Made by a program: the position numbers and the translations under genes
In this document: positions 7,157-15,178 of the stretch, one piece after another
How positions within the stretch are numbered: position 1 is the first letter of the stretch
Layout: each line of letters opens with the position of its first letter
Notes under the pieces: model-generated
Databases searched by the model: none
The model's input: only the letters and a program-made list of their open reading frames with translations
Told to the model about the DNA's origin: nothing
NCBI RefSeq assembly: GCF_024699945.1
Contig: NZ_JAJOMY010000001.1
Coordinates: forward strand, 2,604,001 to 2,668,000
Direction of reading: 5' to 3'
Source: Phenylobacterium sp. J426
GTDB taxonomy: Bacteria > Pseudomonadota > Alphaproteobacteria > Caulobacterales > Caulobacteraceae
Length of the DNA: 64,000 nucleotides

Positions 7157-7418
7157 TCTTTAGCGCGTCTAACAATGTCCGCGTCTCATCGCGGAATTCG
7201 GTGATCGCTCGTGCGACCTCCACTAACCGTTCGCCGATCTTCTCCAATGTCTCGCGAGATGGACCATCCCCAGCAGCCTCGATGACCCCCGTGGCAAGGC
7301 TTACGTTCAGCTCAGCCTGAGCCGCCATCAGCATGAGTAAGTCGACTCGCCCCTCGACGCGGATCGCCTGGAGAGCTTTGGCAGTCGTTTCGTCGTCCGC
7401 GAACTTGCGATCGCTCAC
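7149..7418 (-). CDS. Small helical hypothetical protein
   Basis: An 89-residue all-helical protein (VEGRVDLLMLMAAQAELNVS, then heptad-like repeats to the end). It overlaps the coiled-coil membrane gene by 8 bp, suggesting coexpression and perhaps a physical partnership. No recognised family. Confidence 0.6.
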   Translation of the reverse strand: MSDRKFADDETTAKALQAIRVEGRVDLLMLMAAQAELNVSLATGVIEAAGDGPSRETLEKIGERLVEVARAITEFRDETRTLLDALKNA

Positions 7419-7455
7419 GCTAGCGCCTCATACGCAATGGCGGGTCGGCTTGAGT

Positions 7456-7851
7456 TCACGCGGTGGCTGCCGGCGCCTGATAGAACTGCTTGACCGGCGG
7501 CCCGTACTTGTTGGGGCCTTGCTGACTGTCTTCGATCATGAGCCAGTAGAACGGCAGCAGGTTGATGAGCGGGATCAGCAGAAGCAGCCAAATCCACCCG
7601 CTCTTCCCGGTGTCATGAGCGCGCCGGAACACCATCGCCATGTTGTCAACCATGGCACCGACCACGCCGACGCCAAGGAGGAGGGACAGGACGCCGCTAG
7701 CGCCGCCCTCCGGCTCTGGCGCTACAGCCATGCCGATCACGGCGAACACAAGCAGCGCACCGATCCAGCAAGCGAGGTTGGCCCAGTAGTGCGAACGGCG
7801 CGCCCGGCCGCCAAAGTCGAAGTTGAGGAAGTAGTTCGTCACCTTCATCAT
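7456..7851 (-). CDS. DUF805 family inner-membrane protein
   Basis: A 131-residue membrane protein with the DUF805 pattern: short N-terminal FDFGGRARRSHYW, then three to four hydrophobic helices, with RRAHDTGKSGWIWLLLLIPL between the second and third. DUF805 proteins are widespread inner-membrane proteins of unknown role. Here it follows the repressor gene in the same direction after about 30 bp, so it is probably a lysogen-expressed accessory gene. The start could be either of two adjacent ATGs. Confidence 0.8.
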   Translation of the reverse strand: MMKVTNYFLNFDFGGRARRSHYWANLACWIGALLVFAVIGMAVAPEPEGGASGVLSLLLGVGVVGAMVDNMAMVFRRAHDTGKSGWIWLLLLIPLINLLPFYWLMIEDSQQGPNKYGPPVKQFYQAPAATA

Positions 7852-7881
7852 CGCCCCCCTGCGCCAGCCCCCTGGCGCTGT

Positions 7882-8253
7882 TTATCCGCTCGTGCCAGTT
7901 CGCTCGTCGTCTTCGCGAATGACCTGAACGAACCTCTGCAATTGCTTCACCTGTTGCGGGTTCAGCCCCTCCAGCAGGGTCCACGGCGCGCCAACCGCCG
8001 TTGGGTCGCGCATGATGATGTCCTCAGGACCACACTGCAGCACGACGGCAGCGGCCTCGAGTAGGTCTTGGGTGTATGGCTGGTTGCCGTTCTCAACCCG
8101 CGAAAGCTGTCCGGGGCTGATCTCGTAGCCCGTCAACTCGGCCAGCTTCTCCACGAACTTCTCTTGGCTCATGTTATCGCGGTGCTTTCGCCAAGCCTTG
8201 AGGTAGATCGGCCGCCGTTGCGGTTTGAAGTTCGGTCGCGCCCTAGGAGCCAT
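7882..8253 (-). CDS. XRE-family repressor (putative immunity repressor)
   Basis: A 123-residue protein with an N-terminal basic arm (PRARPNFKPQRRPIYL) and an XRE helix-turn-helix around residues 25-75 (MSQEKFVEKLAELTGYEISPGQLSRVENG). The C-terminal part (EGLNPQQVKQLQRFVQVI) may dimerise. It has no LexA-like peptidase domain, so induction would differ from lambda CI. It is divergent from the Cro-like gene, with two operator sites between them, the arrangement of a lysis-lysogeny switch. Confidence 0.8.
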   Translation of the reverse strand: MAPRARPNFKPQRRPIYLKAWRKHRDNMSQEKFVEKLAELTGYEISPGQLSRVENGNQPYTQDLLEAAAVVLQCGPEDIIMRDPTAVGAPWTLLEGLNPQQVKQLQRFVQVIREDDERTGTSG

Positions 8254-8303
8254 GCGCTATTGTGAGAGCGCACAACGCCGCATTCCACGGCGCCCCATGC
8301 AAA

Positions 8304-8337
8304 CTTGCTTGAGATACAAGATTGCATGAGATACAAG
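8304..8337. promoter_or_regulatory. Central operator pair between repressor and Cro-like gene
   Basis: Two abutting 17-bp sites lie at 8304-8320 (CTTGCTTGAGATACAAG) and 8321-8337 (ATTGCATGAGATACAAG). Inverted, they match the left-arm sites at 6262-6313. A half site (CATGCAA) lies just left of them. They cover the space between the divergent HTH genes, so binding would affect both promoters. Confidence 0.7.
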
Positions 8338-8344
8338 TCTGTGC

Positions 8345-8575
8345 ATGGCAGACGAAGCAACCCCGCTCCGCACGTTTCGGCACGCGCAGACGCCGCGCTG
8401 GTCGTTGAAGGATGTCGCTGAGGCCCTCGGCCTGAGTGAGAGCCAAGTCTCTCGCATCGAGCGAGATGGCACGACCTCTCTGCCGCTGGCCATGAAGCTG
8501 GCAAAGATCACCGGCCTTCCGGTCGAAAGTTTCGCCCCTCGTACCGCCGACCACCCCACCCGGGACGCGGCGTGA
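8345..8575 (+). CDS. Cro-like XRE helix-turn-helix protein
   Basis: A 76-residue protein consisting almost only of an XRE helix-turn-helix domain (WSLKDVAEALGLSESQVSRI, then TTSLPLAMKLAKITGLPVES). Size, position beside the operators and divergence from the larger repressor fit a Cro-type antirepressor. It starts at ATG 8345, eight bases after the last operator, so the messenger is leaderless or has a very short leader. Confidence 0.8.
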   Translation: MADEATPLRTFRHAQTPRWSLKDVAEALGLSESQVSRIERDGTTSLPLAMKLAKITGLPVESFAPRTADHPTRDAA

Positions 8576-8604
8576 TGGCGGCCGCTCAACTTGCGCCCGT
8601 GGTG

Positions 8605-8889
8605 TTAGTGGCCGCCTCGGCTCTGACCGAGGGCCATGAAGGCCGCGTAACGGGAGCGTGCTTTGGAGTTGACTTCTCCGCCTGCGAATTCGCGGCTCCA
8701 GGCCAGGAACTTATCAGGGTCGAGAACCACCTTTTGGACCTGATGTCCTCGGGCCTCGATTTCCTTGATGCCCGCCTCGACCCGCCTGAGCCAGTGGTCG
8801 TAGTCGGGCTGGAAGTCGGGATCGATAGCCAGCCATCTCGGCCAGTCTTCCTTCCGCATCCACGCAAGCGCGACACCAGCGACGGGCAT
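8605..8889 (-). CDS. Hypothetical protein, leftward island in the right arm
   Basis: A 94-residue protein rich in Trp and charged residues (MRKEDWPRWLAIDPDFQPDY, then WSREFAGGEVNSKARSRYAA). The opposite-strand frame is longer but has poor composition and is taken as its shadow. It points against the rightward replication genes around it. No domain recognised. Confidence 0.55.
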   Translation of the reverse strand: MPVAGVALAWMRKEDWPRWLAIDPDFQPDYDHWLRRVEAGIKEIEARGHQVQKVVLDPDKFLAWSREFAGGEVNSKARSRYAAFMALGQSRGGH

Positions 8890-8963
8890 GGGAGCCTCCC
8901 CTGTGAGAAGAGCACCTTGTCGTCGGCGAGCGGTGGAGTCGACTCCCGGTCCAGGGTTGCCTG

Positions 8964-9098
8964 ATGCCCCGCCCGCTCGATCCAGCCCGCGCTCTGGGCA
9001 TCCTCGCGGTCATCGCCGGCTGCTTGTTCGTCTGGTGGCTGGTGCTCGCGTTCGGATGCTCGCTGTCGAGCCTCTTCCTCACGCCGGGGAGGGGCTAG
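8964..9098 (+). CDS. Forty-four-residue membrane peptide
   Basis: ATG 8964 opens MPRPLDPARALGILAVIAGC, continuing through a strongly hydrophobic stretch (FVWWLVLAF) to TAG at 9098. One transmembrane helix is likely. It ends three bases before the HNH gene's GTG. Small membrane peptides are common in phage early regions; function unknown. Confidence 0.45.
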   Translation: MPRPLDPARALGILAVIAGCLFVWWLVLAFGCSLSSLFLTPGRG

Positions 9099-9101
9099 GC
9101 A

Positions 9102-9458
9102 GTGCCGATCCGCCCTGAGAACAAGGCTCGCTATCCGAAGAATTGGAAGGCGATCAGCGTCGAGGTCCGCACGCGCGCCGGTTGGCGCTGCGAGGGTTCG
9201 CCCGGGATCTACCCTGATTGCCGCGCCGCCAATGGTGAGCCGCATCCGGTCACCGGCTCCAAGGTGGTGCTGACGGTCGCGCACCTCGACCACATTCCTG
9301 AGAACTGCGGCGAGCCGGGCAACCGGCCGAACCTCATGGCCATGTGCCAGCGCTGCCATCTGACCTACGACGCGGCGCATCATGCCGCGAACGCGGCGGC
9401 TACCCGCCGGCGCAAAGCGGGCGTGCTCGACCTCTTCGACGAGGCCGCTGCCGCATGA
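9102..9458 (+). CDS. HNH endonuclease-like protein
   Basis: A 118-residue protein with an HNH layout: a Cys-containing N-terminal knuckle (RAGWRCEGSPGIYPDC), LTVAHLDHIPENCGEPGNRP (His-His, then Asn) and NLMAMCQRCHLTYD (CxxCH). The start is GTG at 9102. Phage HNH proteins of this size nick DNA in replication or packaging, or are homing-type. It lies in the early rightward region; a second HNH protein beside the terminase is the better packaging candidate. Confidence 0.8.
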   Translation: MPIRPENKARYPKNWKAISVEVRTRAGWRCEGSPGIYPDCRAANGEPHPVTGSKVVLTVAHLDHIPENCGEPGNRPNLMAMCQRCHLTYDAAHHAANAAATRRRKAGVLDLFDEAAAA

Positions 9459-9608
9459 CCCAACCTCGCCAACATGCCCGCGTGCCCCAGCCCCCGCGCG
9501 GGCATCAGGCCCTGGTCTCTTCCAGTCAGGGAGATCAGGGCCGCCAATTTCCCGAGATGCGAAACCCACCCGGTGAGAAAATCCGGTCGAGCGTGGGCAG
9601 AGCATGGC

Positions 9609-9662
9609 GGGGCCTGTCGTCGATCCGTGACTCGCGGGTAGGCAGGCCCCCCACCCATTTTT
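9609..9662 (+). terminator. Weak terminator-like hairpin
   Basis: GGGGCCTG (9609-9616) pairs perfectly with CAGGCCCC (9643-9650), and five Ts follow at 9658-9662. The loop is 26 bases and seven bases separate the stem from the Ts, so this is a poor rho-independent terminator. The stretch 9459-9667 has no convincing gene, though an ATGA overlap at the HNH stop opens a low-complexity frame. Confidence 0.3.
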
Positions 9663-9667
9663 GCTTG

Positions 9668-9883
9668 TCACCTGTCGAGCATGCGAGCGGACCCGGCGCG
9701 CCAACGCCGGGCCATCGCTGCCTGCAAAGCGCGCCTCGCACGCGCGCTGTTGATCTCCGAGGCAGCCCTGAAGGTGTCTGCCGACCTCGGGTAGTCGTGC
9801 GCCGCGAGCCTGAACTCATGGGCTCGCACGGCGCATCTGATTGCCAACCTGATCGCTTCGCCGATCCCCTGTTCCACCTCCAT
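9668..9883 (-). CDS. Possible small hypothetical protein
   Basis: A 71-residue frame with sensible composition (AHEFRLAAHDYPRSADTFRA) on the strand opposite its neighbours. The overlapping plus-strand frame is Pro/Arg/Ser-rich and looks like a shadow. No clear ribosome-binding site or family, so it is tentative. Confidence 0.4.
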   Translation of the reverse strand: MEVEQGIGEAIRLAIRCAVRAHEFRLAAHDYPRSADTFRAASEINSARARRALQAAMARRWRAGSARMLDR

Positions 9884-9927
9884 CGCGCTCCCGCCTGCGC
9901 CGTCAGCCTCGTGAGTAGGTCCCCTTC

Positions 9928-10431
9928 ATGACCTACGAGGCCGCACAGATCATGAGCCGCAGAGGCGCTGAATTTGAGCTCGACCGGCGACGCCGGGACG
10001 CGCTCGCCACTTACGCCGAGATCGCCGCCGCCGAGGCCGGCAAGCCCGCGCAGACCTGGGTCCGCGAGACCTGGGGCTTCAAGGTCTACGAGGCGAAGCA
10101 CCTGCTGGCCGGTAACGCCTCCGAGACCATGTGGGAGCGGATCCTGAAACAGCGCGGGCCGCACGGCGGCTGGCGCGTGGCCCTGCCGATCCTGGGGGCC
10201 GTCATCGGTGAGGACATCGCCGACCACTTCCAACGAGAGAAAGCCGAGGTCGCCCATGAGCGAGCCCAATTCGCCGCGCGGGAGGCGCGCCTTGCTGCCC
10301 TGGAAGCTCACGCCCGTGACCGCCGGCCCCTTGGCCGTGTGGGTGCTCGGGAAGCTGCTCTGCAAGGCCGGAGCGCCGCTCGTGAACGTGGGGTGGACAC
10401 TCCGCGAGTGGGCCGCGGCCCGCCTCTCTGA
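9928..10431 (+). CDS. Hypothetical phage protein
   Basis: A 167-residue protein starting MTYEAAQIMSRRGAEFELDR. Residues 25-85 (AGKPAQTWVRETWGFKVYEA) look like a folded helical domain. The last 55 residues are Arg/Ala-rich and are overlapped by the next gene in another frame, so the C-terminus may be variable or the true stop lost to an indel. No recognised family. Confidence 0.55.
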   Translation: MTYEAAQIMSRRGAEFELDRRRRDALATYAEIAAAEAGKPAQTWVRETWGFKVYEAKHLLAGNASETMWERILKQRGPHGGWRVALPILGAVIGEDIADHFQREKAEVAHERAQFAAREARLAALEAHARDRRPLGRVGAREAALQGRSAARERGVDTPRVGRGPPL

Positions 10432-10435
10432 CTGA
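10256..10435 (+). CDS. Small hypothetical protein overlapping its neighbour
   Basis: A 59-residue frame from ATG 10256 with GAGG upstream. It reads RRALLPWKLTPVTAGPLAVW, then VNVGWTLREWAAARLSD, a more protein-like composition than the overlapping frame. A hydrophobic middle may contact membrane. Out-of-frame overlap with the upstream gene is about 175 bp. Confidence 0.5.
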   Translation: MSEPNSPRGRRALLPWKLTPVTAGPLAVWVLGKLLCKAGAPLVNVGWTLREWAAARLSD

Positions 10436-10480
10436 CGGAATGGGCGCCGGGCCCATCCCGGCACGATGAGGAGTGAGCCG

Positions 10481-11173
10481 ATGGCTCGTGCGAAACGGAA
10501 CCCGCCCGGCGTCGGGCACAATCACCGGGAACTCACCGATGAAGAACGCGGCGCGCTCGTCACGTCCTTCACGACCAAGCTGATCACGGCCGGCAAGGAG
10601 GTCGATCGGCTGGACTCGGAGCTGAAAAGCGCCCGGAAGGTCGTGAACGGCATCTTCAAGCTGGTGGCCAAGGAGACCGGCTACACCCGCAAGGAGTTCG
10701 AGGCGGAGGTCATCGCCAACCTCGACAAGTCCGAGGAGGAGCTGATCGCGGCCGAGCAGCGCCGCCGACGCTTGCAGGCTGATGCAGGCCTTCGGTCTGG
10801 CGAACAACTCGATCTCATCGAGCGCATCAATGACACCGTCGACGACGCCATTGCGGCGGAGGCCGCAGGCTATCGCGCTGGCCGCCGAGCCGATGACCGC
10901 ATCCCGCCGGACCACGTCGACACGATCTTCCACCAGGACTGGCTGCGAGGCTGGGAGCGCGGCCAAGAGGTCAACGCGAAGGCCGAGGCTATGGCCTACG
11001 AGATCCTGAAGCGGCCGGCGCCCGGCGAGCTCGCCGCCGATGACGAAGACGACATCGAGGAAGAGGAAGACCCGGCCGACCCCGAGACGATCCGCAGGAA
11101 GGCGAACGCGCTGAAGGACAGCGGCTGGACCGAGCCCAGCGCCGACGAAACCAACTTCGGCGCCGCTGCCTGA
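10481..11173 (+). CDS. Phage protein with a ribosome-modulation-factor-like segment
   Basis: A 230-residue protein. The N-terminus has the GVGHNH motif seen in many alphaproteobacterial phage proteins, residues 30-110 form long charged helices, and around 125-170 the pattern AAGYRAGRRADDRIPP then WLRGWERGQ resembles the RMF fold (GY..G then WL.GW). The tail is very acidic. The start is ATG 10481, with AGGAG upstream. Ribosome or nucleic-acid binding is inferred only. Confidence 0.65.
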   Translation: MARAKRNPPGVGHNHRELTDEERGALVTSFTTKLITAGKEVDRLDSELKSARKVVNGIFKLVAKETGYTRKEFEAEVIANLDKSEEELIAAEQRRRRLQADAGLRSGEQLDLIERINDTVDDAIAAEAAGYRAGRRADDRIPPDHVDTIFHQDWLRGWERGQEVNAKAEAMAYEILKRPAPGELAADDEDDIEEEEDPADPETIRRKANALKDSGWTEPSADETNFGAAA

Positions 11174-11175
11174 CG

Positions 11176-11619
11176 ATGACGGCGCTCCTGACCTTCAGCA
11201 TGTCAGGTCTGCCGCGGGGCCAAGGCCGTCCGCGCGCGACGGCGCGCGGCGGCTTTGCCTCGGTCTACAAGGACCCGAAGGACCGCCGATACGAGGCCTC
11301 TGTCGCCCGGGTGGTGCAGAAGGCGATGGGCGACCGCCCGCCTTACCAGGGCGCGCTGACGCTCTCCCTGCGGTTCCGTCTGCCAATCCCGAAGAGCGAA
11401 ACGAAGGGCATCCGCGCCGCGATGGCAGCGGGCCAGATCGCTCCGACCAAAAAACCGGACCTCTCGAACCTGCAGAAGGCAATCGAGGACGGCATGAACA
11501 AGATCGCCTTCGACGACGACGCCCAGATCGTCCGAGCGGTCACCCTCAAAATTTACGCGGAACAGCCGGGCGTCGACGTCGTGCTGCACCGCTATGCGCC
11601 GCAGGGGGCGGAAGCATGA
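11176..11619 (+). CDS. rusA: RusA-family Holliday junction resolvase
   Basis: A 147-residue protein with the RusA core: GQGRPRATARGGFASVYKDP near the start and the catalytic block KPDLSNLQKAIEDGMNKIAF followed by DDDAQIV, supplying the conserved acidic residues. RusA cuts four-way junctions formed during recombination and replication. It starts two bases after the previous gene and overlaps the next by ATGA. It fits with RecE/RecT for resolving phage recombination products. Confidence 0.92.
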   Translation: MTALLTFSMSGLPRGQGRPRATARGGFASVYKDPKDRRYEASVARVVQKAMGDRPPYQGALTLSLRFRLPIPKSETKGIRAAMAAGQIAPTKKPDLSNLQKAIEDGMNKIAFDDDAQIVRAVTLKIYAEQPGVDVVLHRYAPQGAEA

Positions 11620-12026
11620 GAGCGCAGACCGCACGACATCGGATTGACGGAGATGACGTCGTCATCAGCTTCGACGGCAAAGAGCCCGTCCGCTTGGCCT
11701 TCACGACAGCGCGGCGGCTGGCATGGGGGCTCTTGGTCGATCTCGAGCCCGATGAAGCTGAGGCTGCGGGCATGCCGCGGCCGCGCCGTCGTCAGGGCGA
11801 GACGGATGCGGTCCGGATACTGCGGGCGTTGGGCCATGAAACCCTGCCTGCGCGTGTGATCGTCCTAAGGTCCGGCGTTCCCACCCGCTTTGTTTCGGCC
11901 CGGCTGATCGACCTGCGGGCGCAGGGCCTCGCCAAGCGCGTCGACGCCGGCTTCGGCCGGGGTGTGAAGGCGCTCTACGCGGCCACGCCGCGCGGACTGC
12001 AATTCCTGCGGGAGTCGGCGTCGTGA
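11616..12026 (+). CDS. Hypothetical protein with a winged-helix-like C-terminus
   Basis: A 136-residue protein. The N-terminal half is a small beta-rich unit (DGDDVVISFDGKEPVRLAFT). From about residue 65 it resembles a winged helix: ALGHETLPARVIVLRSGVPT, then VSARLIDLRAQGLAKRVDAG, ending AATPRGLQFL. It is coupled to rusA and to the gcrA-like gene by ATGA and GTGA overlaps. DNA binding is a reasonable guess. Confidence 0.6.
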   Translation: MRAQTARHRIDGDDVVISFDGKEPVRLAFTTARRLAWGLLVDLEPDEAEAAGMPRPRRRQGETDAVRILRALGHETLPARVIVLRSGVPTRFVSARLIDLRAQGLAKRVDAGFGRGVKALYAATPRGLQFLRESAS

Positions 12027-12671
12027 GCAACTGGACCGACGAGCGCATCGATCTGCTTAAGAAGCTCTGGGCGGACGGCCTCTCAGCGGCGCAGATCGCG
12101 AAGCAGATGGGCCGCGTCTCGCGCAATGCCGTGCTGGGCAAGGCGCATCGTCTCGGTCTCGGTGGGCGTGACGCGCCTAGCGCTCCGCAGACGGTCAAGC
12201 GCGTGCTGCCGCCTCGCGCCGGCGCTGCTGGTCTGGCGCATGCGAAGGCTCGCGCTGCGAACGCCCCCAAGAAGGCCTCCCCAGAAGCCCGCAATCTCCG
12301 CCAGCACAACGGCGCAGCCAACCGCACGCGGGCCAAGATCGAGCGCCCGAAGAACCCCATGCCGCCGCACGTGCTGGGGGAGGGGCACAGCCCGACCCCG
12401 AAGCCGCCGACAGTCGTGGAGATGCCAATGGGGGGGTGGGGGCAGCCACGCCGCGACGCTGACGGAGCTCGGCGCCCATCAATGCCGCTGGCCGCTCGGC
12501 AAGATGCTGGACCCGGTCCACCTGTTCTGCGGCGAGCCGCTGGACGAGGAACGGGACACTACCCGGCCGGCGTATTGCGCCGCGCACATGGCACGGGCCC
12601 ACCAGCCCGCCCAGCCCAAGAAGAAGGCGGCCGCGGCTGAACTCGCCCGCTCGCTGCGGAGGTACATCTGA
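12023..12671 (+). CDS. GcrA-like cell-cycle regulator, broken by one extra G
   Basis: The N-terminus (MSNWTDERIDLLKKLWADGL, then AQIAKQMGRVSRNAVLGKAH) is the DNA-binding helix-turn-helix of GcrA, the Caulobacter regulator that acts with sigma-70 at methylated GANTC promoters. The first frame ends in Arg-rich nonsense at 12640. Deleting one G from the seven-G run at 12430-12436 restores the known C-terminal signature (ATLTELGAHQCRWPLG, then FCGEP, YCAAHMARAH). The corrected protein is 215 residues and stops at 12671, overlapping the next ATG by TGATG. Either an assembly error or a true frameshift. Confidence 0.8.
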
Positions 12672-15178
12672 TGGCCGAAGATGCTTACACCGAGTTCCTG
12701 GCCGGCAAGGCAATCGCGGCGCCGACGTCGGGCTTCCACGTCGACCAGGCCGACCTGCACCCCTGGCTGAAGCCGCACTGCAAGGCGATCGTCCAGTGGG
12801 GGCTCGCTGGCGGCTGCCGCGCCTACTTCACCGCCTACGGACTGCACAAAACGTCGATGCAGCTGGAGAGTGGCCGTCAGGTGCTGCTGCACCAGGGCGG
12901 GGAGGGCCTGATCGTAGCGCCGCTCGGCGTGCGTCAGGAGTTCTTCGACGACGCGGCCACGATGGGTATCGAGCTGGTGTTCATCCAGTCCGACGCCGAA
13001 ATCCAGCCCGGCAAGCTGCACCTGACGAACTACGAGAGCGTGCGCGAGGGCAAGGTCACGCCCGGCCGCTTCGTCTTCGCCAGCCTGGACGAGGCCGACG
13101 TGCTGCGGTCCTACGGCTCCAAGACCTTCCAGGAGTTCCTGCCGGCCTTCGAGGGCGTGCCCTTCAAGTTCGTCGCCACCGCGACGCCAAGCCCGAACCG
13201 CTACAAGGAGCTGATCCACTACGCCGGCTTCCTTGGCGTGATGGACACTGGCCAGGCGCTGACGCGGTTCTTCCAGCGGAACAGCGAGAAGGCCAACGAT
13301 CTCACGCTGTACCCGCACAAGGAAGCCGAGTTCTGGCTCTGGGTCTCGACCTGGGCCGTCTTCCTGCAGAAGCCTTCAGACCTGGGCTTCAGCGACGACG
13401 GCTATCAGCTGCCCGAGATCGAGGTGCGATGGCACGAGGTGCAGGCCGACCTCGCCGATGCCGGCGCCGATAGTCGAGGGCAGCTCAAGCTGATCCGCGA
13501 CGCGGCTGTGGGCGTGCAGGACGCGGCGCGGGAGAAACGCGCCACGCTCGGCGCCCGTATCGCGAAGATGAAGGAGCTGCGGGACGCTGAGCCCGACAAC
13601 CACTTCATCCTCTGGCACGACCTCGAGGACGAGCGTCGGGCCATCGAAGAAGCGATCCCGGCGGCTCAGAGCGTCTACGGCTCCCAGGACCTCGACGCGC
13701 GTGAAGAGATCGTCCGCGGGTTCAAGAACGGGACGGTCACGGACCTGGCCGCCAAGCCCGTCATGCTCGGCGCTGGCGGCAATCTGCAGCGCCATTGCCA
13801 CCGGATGATCTTCGCCGGCATCGGTCACAAGTTCCGGGACTTCGCTCAGGCCATCCACCGCATCCAGCGCTTCGGCCAGCAGCACCGCGTCGTCGTCGAC
13901 ATCGTCTACGCCGAAACGGAACGCGAGATCAGGCGCGACCTTGAGGCGAAGTGGGCGCGCGACACCGAACTGCGCGAGCGCATGGGCGAGCTGATCCGCC
14001 GCTATGGCCTCAATAACGTCAGCCCCGTCGAGGCGATGCGGCGCAGCATCGGCGTCGAGCGCCACGAGCAGCGCGGCGAGACCTGGACCGCAGTCCACAA
14101 CGACTGCGTCGACGAGGTCCGGCGGATGGAGAGCGACAGCGTCGGGCTGATCCTGACGTCAATCCCCTTCGGCACCCAGTACGAGTACTGCGAGAGCTAC
14201 AACGACTTCGGCCACAACGACGACAACGCCGCCTTCTTCCGGCAGATGGACTTCCTGTCACCGGAGCTGCTGCGGATCCTGAAGCCCGGCCGGCTGATGG
14301 CGGTGCACGTCAAGGACCGCATCCTCTTCGGCAACGTGACGGGCCTGAGCTTCCCGACGCTGGAGCCGTTCCACTCTGACTGCATCGACCACTTCCGGCG
14401 CCACGGCTTCCACCTGCTGGCCGTGCGCGTCGTCGAGACCGACGTCGTCAGGGAGAACAACCAGACCTACCGGCTCGGCTACAGCGAGATGCGGAAGGAC
14501 GCGAGCCGCATGGGCTCGGGCTGCCCGGAGTTCGTGCTGTTCTTCCGCAAGGCCCAGAGCGACCTCAGCCGAGGATATGCCGACGATCCGGTCGCCAAGG
14601 CCCTGGACGAGTACAGCCTGGCCCGCTGGCAGGTCGACGCCGCCGCCTACTGGCGCTCTAGCGGCGACCGACTGCTGACGGCCGACGAGCTGGCGCAGCT
14701 GCCGGCTAAGACGCTGAGCCGCGCCTTCCGAGAGTGGTCGAAGTCGGCGGTCTACGACCACGACGCCCACGTCCGGCTTGCCGAGGCCCTGGCCGCCCGA
14801 GGCGCGCTGCCGAAGACCTACAGCGCCCTGGCCCTGGAAAGCCCGTCGGGGGAGGTCTGGACCGACATCGTGCGGATGCGGACGCTCAACAACGAACAGA
14901 GCCTCGGCAACCGTGAGAAGCACGTCTGCCCCCTGCAGATCGACCTCGTTGACCGGATTGTGCGGCTCTACTCGGCGAAGGGCGACCTGGTGTTCGATCC
15001 GTTCATGGGCATCGGGACCGTGCCGGTCCGCGCCGTTGCGGCCGGACGGCGGGCCTACGGGTCCGAGCTGGAGCCGAAGTACTTCCGCGACGCCGTGCGC
15101 TACCTGCTCGCTGCCGAGTTCGACGCCCGACAGCCCACGCTATTCGACGTCCTCGACGTCGGGGCGAAGGCGGCATGA
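12671..15178 (+). CDS. SNF2-like helicase / DNA methyltransferase fusion
   Basis: An 835-residue protein. Residues 1-430 are a superfamily 2 helicase of SNF2 type: a Walker-A-like AYGLHKTSMQLE near 57, DEAD-box SLDEADVL near 140, TATPSPNRYKE, and a motif VI block QAIHRIQRFGQQ. Residues 470-825 are an amino-methyltransferase: LILTSIPFG near 496 (an SPPY-type motif with Ile for the first Pro) and DPFMGIGTVPVRAVAAG near 776, the AdoMet-binding FxGxG. It probably methylates adenine-N6 or cytosine-N4 while translocating. It follows the gcrA-like gene and overlaps the primase gene by ATGA. Target site unknown. Confidence 0.85.
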   Translation: MAEDAYTEFLAGKAIAAPTSGFHVDQADLHPWLKPHCKAIVQWGLAGGCRAYFTAYGLHKTSMQLESGRQVLLHQGGEGLIVAPLGVRQEFFDDAATMGIELVFIQSDAEIQPGKLHLTNYESVREGKVTPGRFVFASLDEADVLRSYGSKTFQEFLPAFEGVPFKFVATATPSPNRYKELIHYAGFLGVMDTGQALTRFFQRNSEKANDLTLYPHKEAEFWLWVSTWAVFLQKPSDLGFSDDGYQLPEIEVRWHEVQADLADAGADSRGQLKLIRDAAVGVQDAAREKRATLGARIAKMKELRDAEPDNHFILWHDLEDERRAIEEAIPAAQSVYGSQDLDAREEIVRGFKNGTVTDLAAKPVMLGAGGNLQRHCHRMIFAGIGHKFRDFAQAIHRIQRFGQQHRVVVDIVYAETEREIRRDLEAKWARDTELRERMGELIRRYGLNNVSPVEAMRRSIGVERHEQRGETWTAVHNDCVDEVRRMESDSVGLILTSIPFGTQYEYCESYNDFGHNDDNAAFFRQMDFLSPELLRILKPGRLMAVHVKDRILFGNVTGLSFPTLEPFHSDCIDHFRRHGFHLLAVRVVETDVVRENNQTYRLGYSEMRKDASRMGSGCPEFVLFFRKAQSDLSRGYADDPVAKALDEYSLARWQVDAAAYWRSSGDRLLTADELAQLPAKTLSRAFREWSKSAVYDHDAHVRLAEALAARGALPKTYSALALESPSGEVWTDIVRMRTLNNEQSLGNREKHVCPLQIDLVDRIVRLYSAKGDLVFDPFMGIGTVPVRAVAAGRRAYGSELEPKYFRDAVRYLLAAEFDARQPTLFDVLDVGAKAA

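Noticed and set aside
8586..9704. A 372-codon leftward frame
   Set aside because: Only a short different frame (8605-8889) has protein-like composition; this one overlaps the HNH gene antisense.
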